A stretch of 5,723 nucleotides of DNA from Chloroflexota bacterium (GTDB taxonomy: Bacteria; Chloroflexota; Anaerolineae; UBA3071): the NCBI GenBank assembly GCA_014383605.1, contig JACNHM010000529.1, positions 1 to 5,723 on the forward strand. The letters run 5' to 3'. The notes under the pieces are model-generated. The model was not told the origin of the DNA and made no database searches. It saw only the letters and a list, made by a program, of their open reading frames with translations. A program made the translations under genes and the position numbers. Shown in pieces: positions 5,054-5,723 of the stretch; position 1 is the stretch's first letter; the number at the start of each line of letters is the position of its first letter.

Positions 5054-5723
5054 ATGCGTTTCTACCTGCTCACCCTCGGTTGCCCCAAGAACGTGGTGGA
5101 CAGCGAGGCCATGTCCGAATTGTTACGCGGACAGGGCCACGTGGCTGTGACCGCGCCCGCCGCGGCCGACCTGCTCATCGTCAACACCTGCGGCTTCCTG
5201 GCTGCGGCCCGCGAGGAGGCCCTGGATGAACTGCGCTGCCTGGCAGCGGAGAAGCGGCCCGGTCAGTTCCTCGTGGCCGCCGGCTGCCTGGCGCAGCGGG
5301 ACGGAGAAGAGATCATCCGGGAGGTGCCGGCGGTGGACGGGCTGCTGGGCACGCGGCGCTGGATGGAGATCGAGACGCTGGTGGAACGGCTTACGAACAC
5401 TCAGCGAGGGCGAGAAACCCCTCCCCCTCGCAGGGGGAGGTTGGGAGGGGGTGAGTTCTGTGACCTGGAAACAACAGCACAGGGCGAAAGCTGGGTGGAT
5501 TTCACGACCGAGGCTCCACCCCCCCCCCCCCCCCCCCCCCCCCCGGGGGGGCGCAACCCCCCCCCCCCCCCCGGCGCCCCCCCCCCGCGGGCGCCTGCGA
5601 TGCGGGCCGACACAGCGCGCACAGAAGACGCAGCCACCCGCCCGGCGCCCGCTCAAGAGGGCGATCGACGCAATGGAGACACGGGGCGCGGAGGAAGGGG
5701 GCGCAGCCGGCGCGCGGCGGCGG
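5054..5723 (+). CDS. rimO: Ribosomal protein S12 methylthiotransferase RimO, N-terminal part (partial)
   Basis: RimO is a radical-SAM enzyme that adds a methylthio group to a conserved Asp of ribosomal protein S12. The N-terminal UPF0004 (MTTase) domain is clear. LTLGCPKNVVDSE (6-18) is the RimO form of the signature, NTCGFLAAAREEA (44-56) is the second block and AAGCLAQRDGEEI (75-87) the third. Cys10, Cys46 and Cys78 are the expected ligands of the auxiliary 4Fe-4S cluster. The domain ends at about residue 113. Residues 119-135 are encoded by a palindromic repeat, and from residue 155 (base 5516) the frame enters poly-C sequence that should not be trusted. The radical-SAM CxxxCxxC motif is not visible before the window ends. 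The frame stays open to base 5723, but only about 5054-5518 is reliable. The ATG at 5054 matches the family N-terminus, although it has no Shine-Dalgarno sequence. Confidence 0.9.
   Translation, partial: MRFYLLTLGCPKNVVDSEAMSELLRGQGHVAVTAPAAADLLIVNTCGFLAAAREEALDELRCLAAEKRPGQFLVAAGCLAQRDGEEIIREVPAVDGLLGTRRWMEIETLVERLTNTQRGRETPPPRRGRLGGGEFCDLETTAQGESWVDFTTEAPPPPPPPPPPGGRNPPPPPGAPPPRAPAMRADTARTEDAATRPAPAQEGDRRNGDTGRGGRGRSRRAAA
5420..5440. repeat. Palindromic repeat inside rimO
   Basis: A perfect 9-bp inverted repeat, CCTCCCCCT (5420-5428) and AGGGGGAGG (5432-5440), has loop CGC. A second G-rich arm, GGGAGGGGGT, follows at 5443-5452 and could compete for pairing. Read in frame, it encodes a Pro/Arg/Gly-rich stretch after the UPF0004 domain, in the linker before the radical-SAM domain. 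The sequence is of the kind seen as dispersed palindromes in many bacterial genomes. A copy count in the host genome is needed to confirm that. Confidence 0.7.
5519..5723. other. Homopolymer C/G tract and unreliable contig end
   Basis: Runs of 26 C (5519-5544), 7 G (5545-5551), 16 C (5557-5572) and 10 C (5577-5586) are followed by about 137 bases of GC-rich sequence that does not continue RimO in frame. Such runs are not plausible coding sequence for this protein. They look like a basecalling or assembly failure, possibly at the palindromic GC-rich repeat just upstream. Confidence 0.85.

Noticed and set aside
5519..5586. Phase-variable poly-C tract switching rimO
   Set aside because: Runs of 26 C, 7 G, 16 C and 10 C together, inside a housekeeping gene and followed by loss of homology, fit a sequencing failure better than a contingency locus.
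1..5723. CRISPR array, tRNA, rRNA or transposase
   Set aside because: No regularly spaced direct repeats, no cloverleaf-like sequence, no rRNA-like stretch and no transposase motifs were seen on either strand.

Overview
The window is GC-rich DNA, about 75% G+C in a 60-base stretch I counted inside the first gene. It carries four full-size or long genes on the + strand and a two-gene cassette on the - strand. It looks like a chromosomal contig from a Chloroflexota bacterium (Anaerolineae-like). The reasons are the Thr-Pro (ATPTPT) linker in the RodZ-like protein, the style of the GH1 enzyme, a non-Tat reductive-dehalogenase-like protein, and dispersed palindromic repeats. This placement is inference, because no marker gene fixes the lineage.

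Layout. (1) 76-1504: a near-consensus promoter fires into a GH1 beta-glucosidase. (2) 1497-1784: a 95-residue protein with three predicted membrane helices, overlapping the glucosidase by 8 bases. (3) 1789-1823: a perfect 15-bp hairpin made of two odd palindromes. (4) 1837-3033: a cytoplasmic reductive-dehalogenase-family protein with two CxxCxxCxxxCP-type cluster motifs. (5) 3055-3599, - strand: a lower-GC cassette of a small putative BECR/RelE-like nuclease and a DUF2283 protein, with its own promoter. It has the look of a toxin-antitoxin module. (6) 3759-4915: a second near-consensus promoter and a RodZ-like protein (HTH, membrane helix, Thr-Pro linker, DUF4115-type domain). (7) 4916-5053: a 138-bp spacer made mostly of an imperfect 56-nt hairpin and an 8-bp tandem repeat. 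(8) 5054 to the end: the start of rimO, with a palindromic repeat carried in frame. It runs into homopolymer C/G sequence that looks like an assembly or basecalling failure.

How the genes relate. The glucosidase, the small membrane protein and the dehalogenase-like protein lie on one strand and may form one transcript. The small membrane protein just upstream of an RdhA-like protein recalls the RdhB anchor/RdhA pair (cprBA order), but this is only a hypothesis. The RodZ-like gene followed by rimO is a neighbourhood seen in many bacteria. The two strongest + strand promoters are placed so that transcription should begin on or next to the A of the ATG. Both transcripts are therefore predicted to be leaderless.
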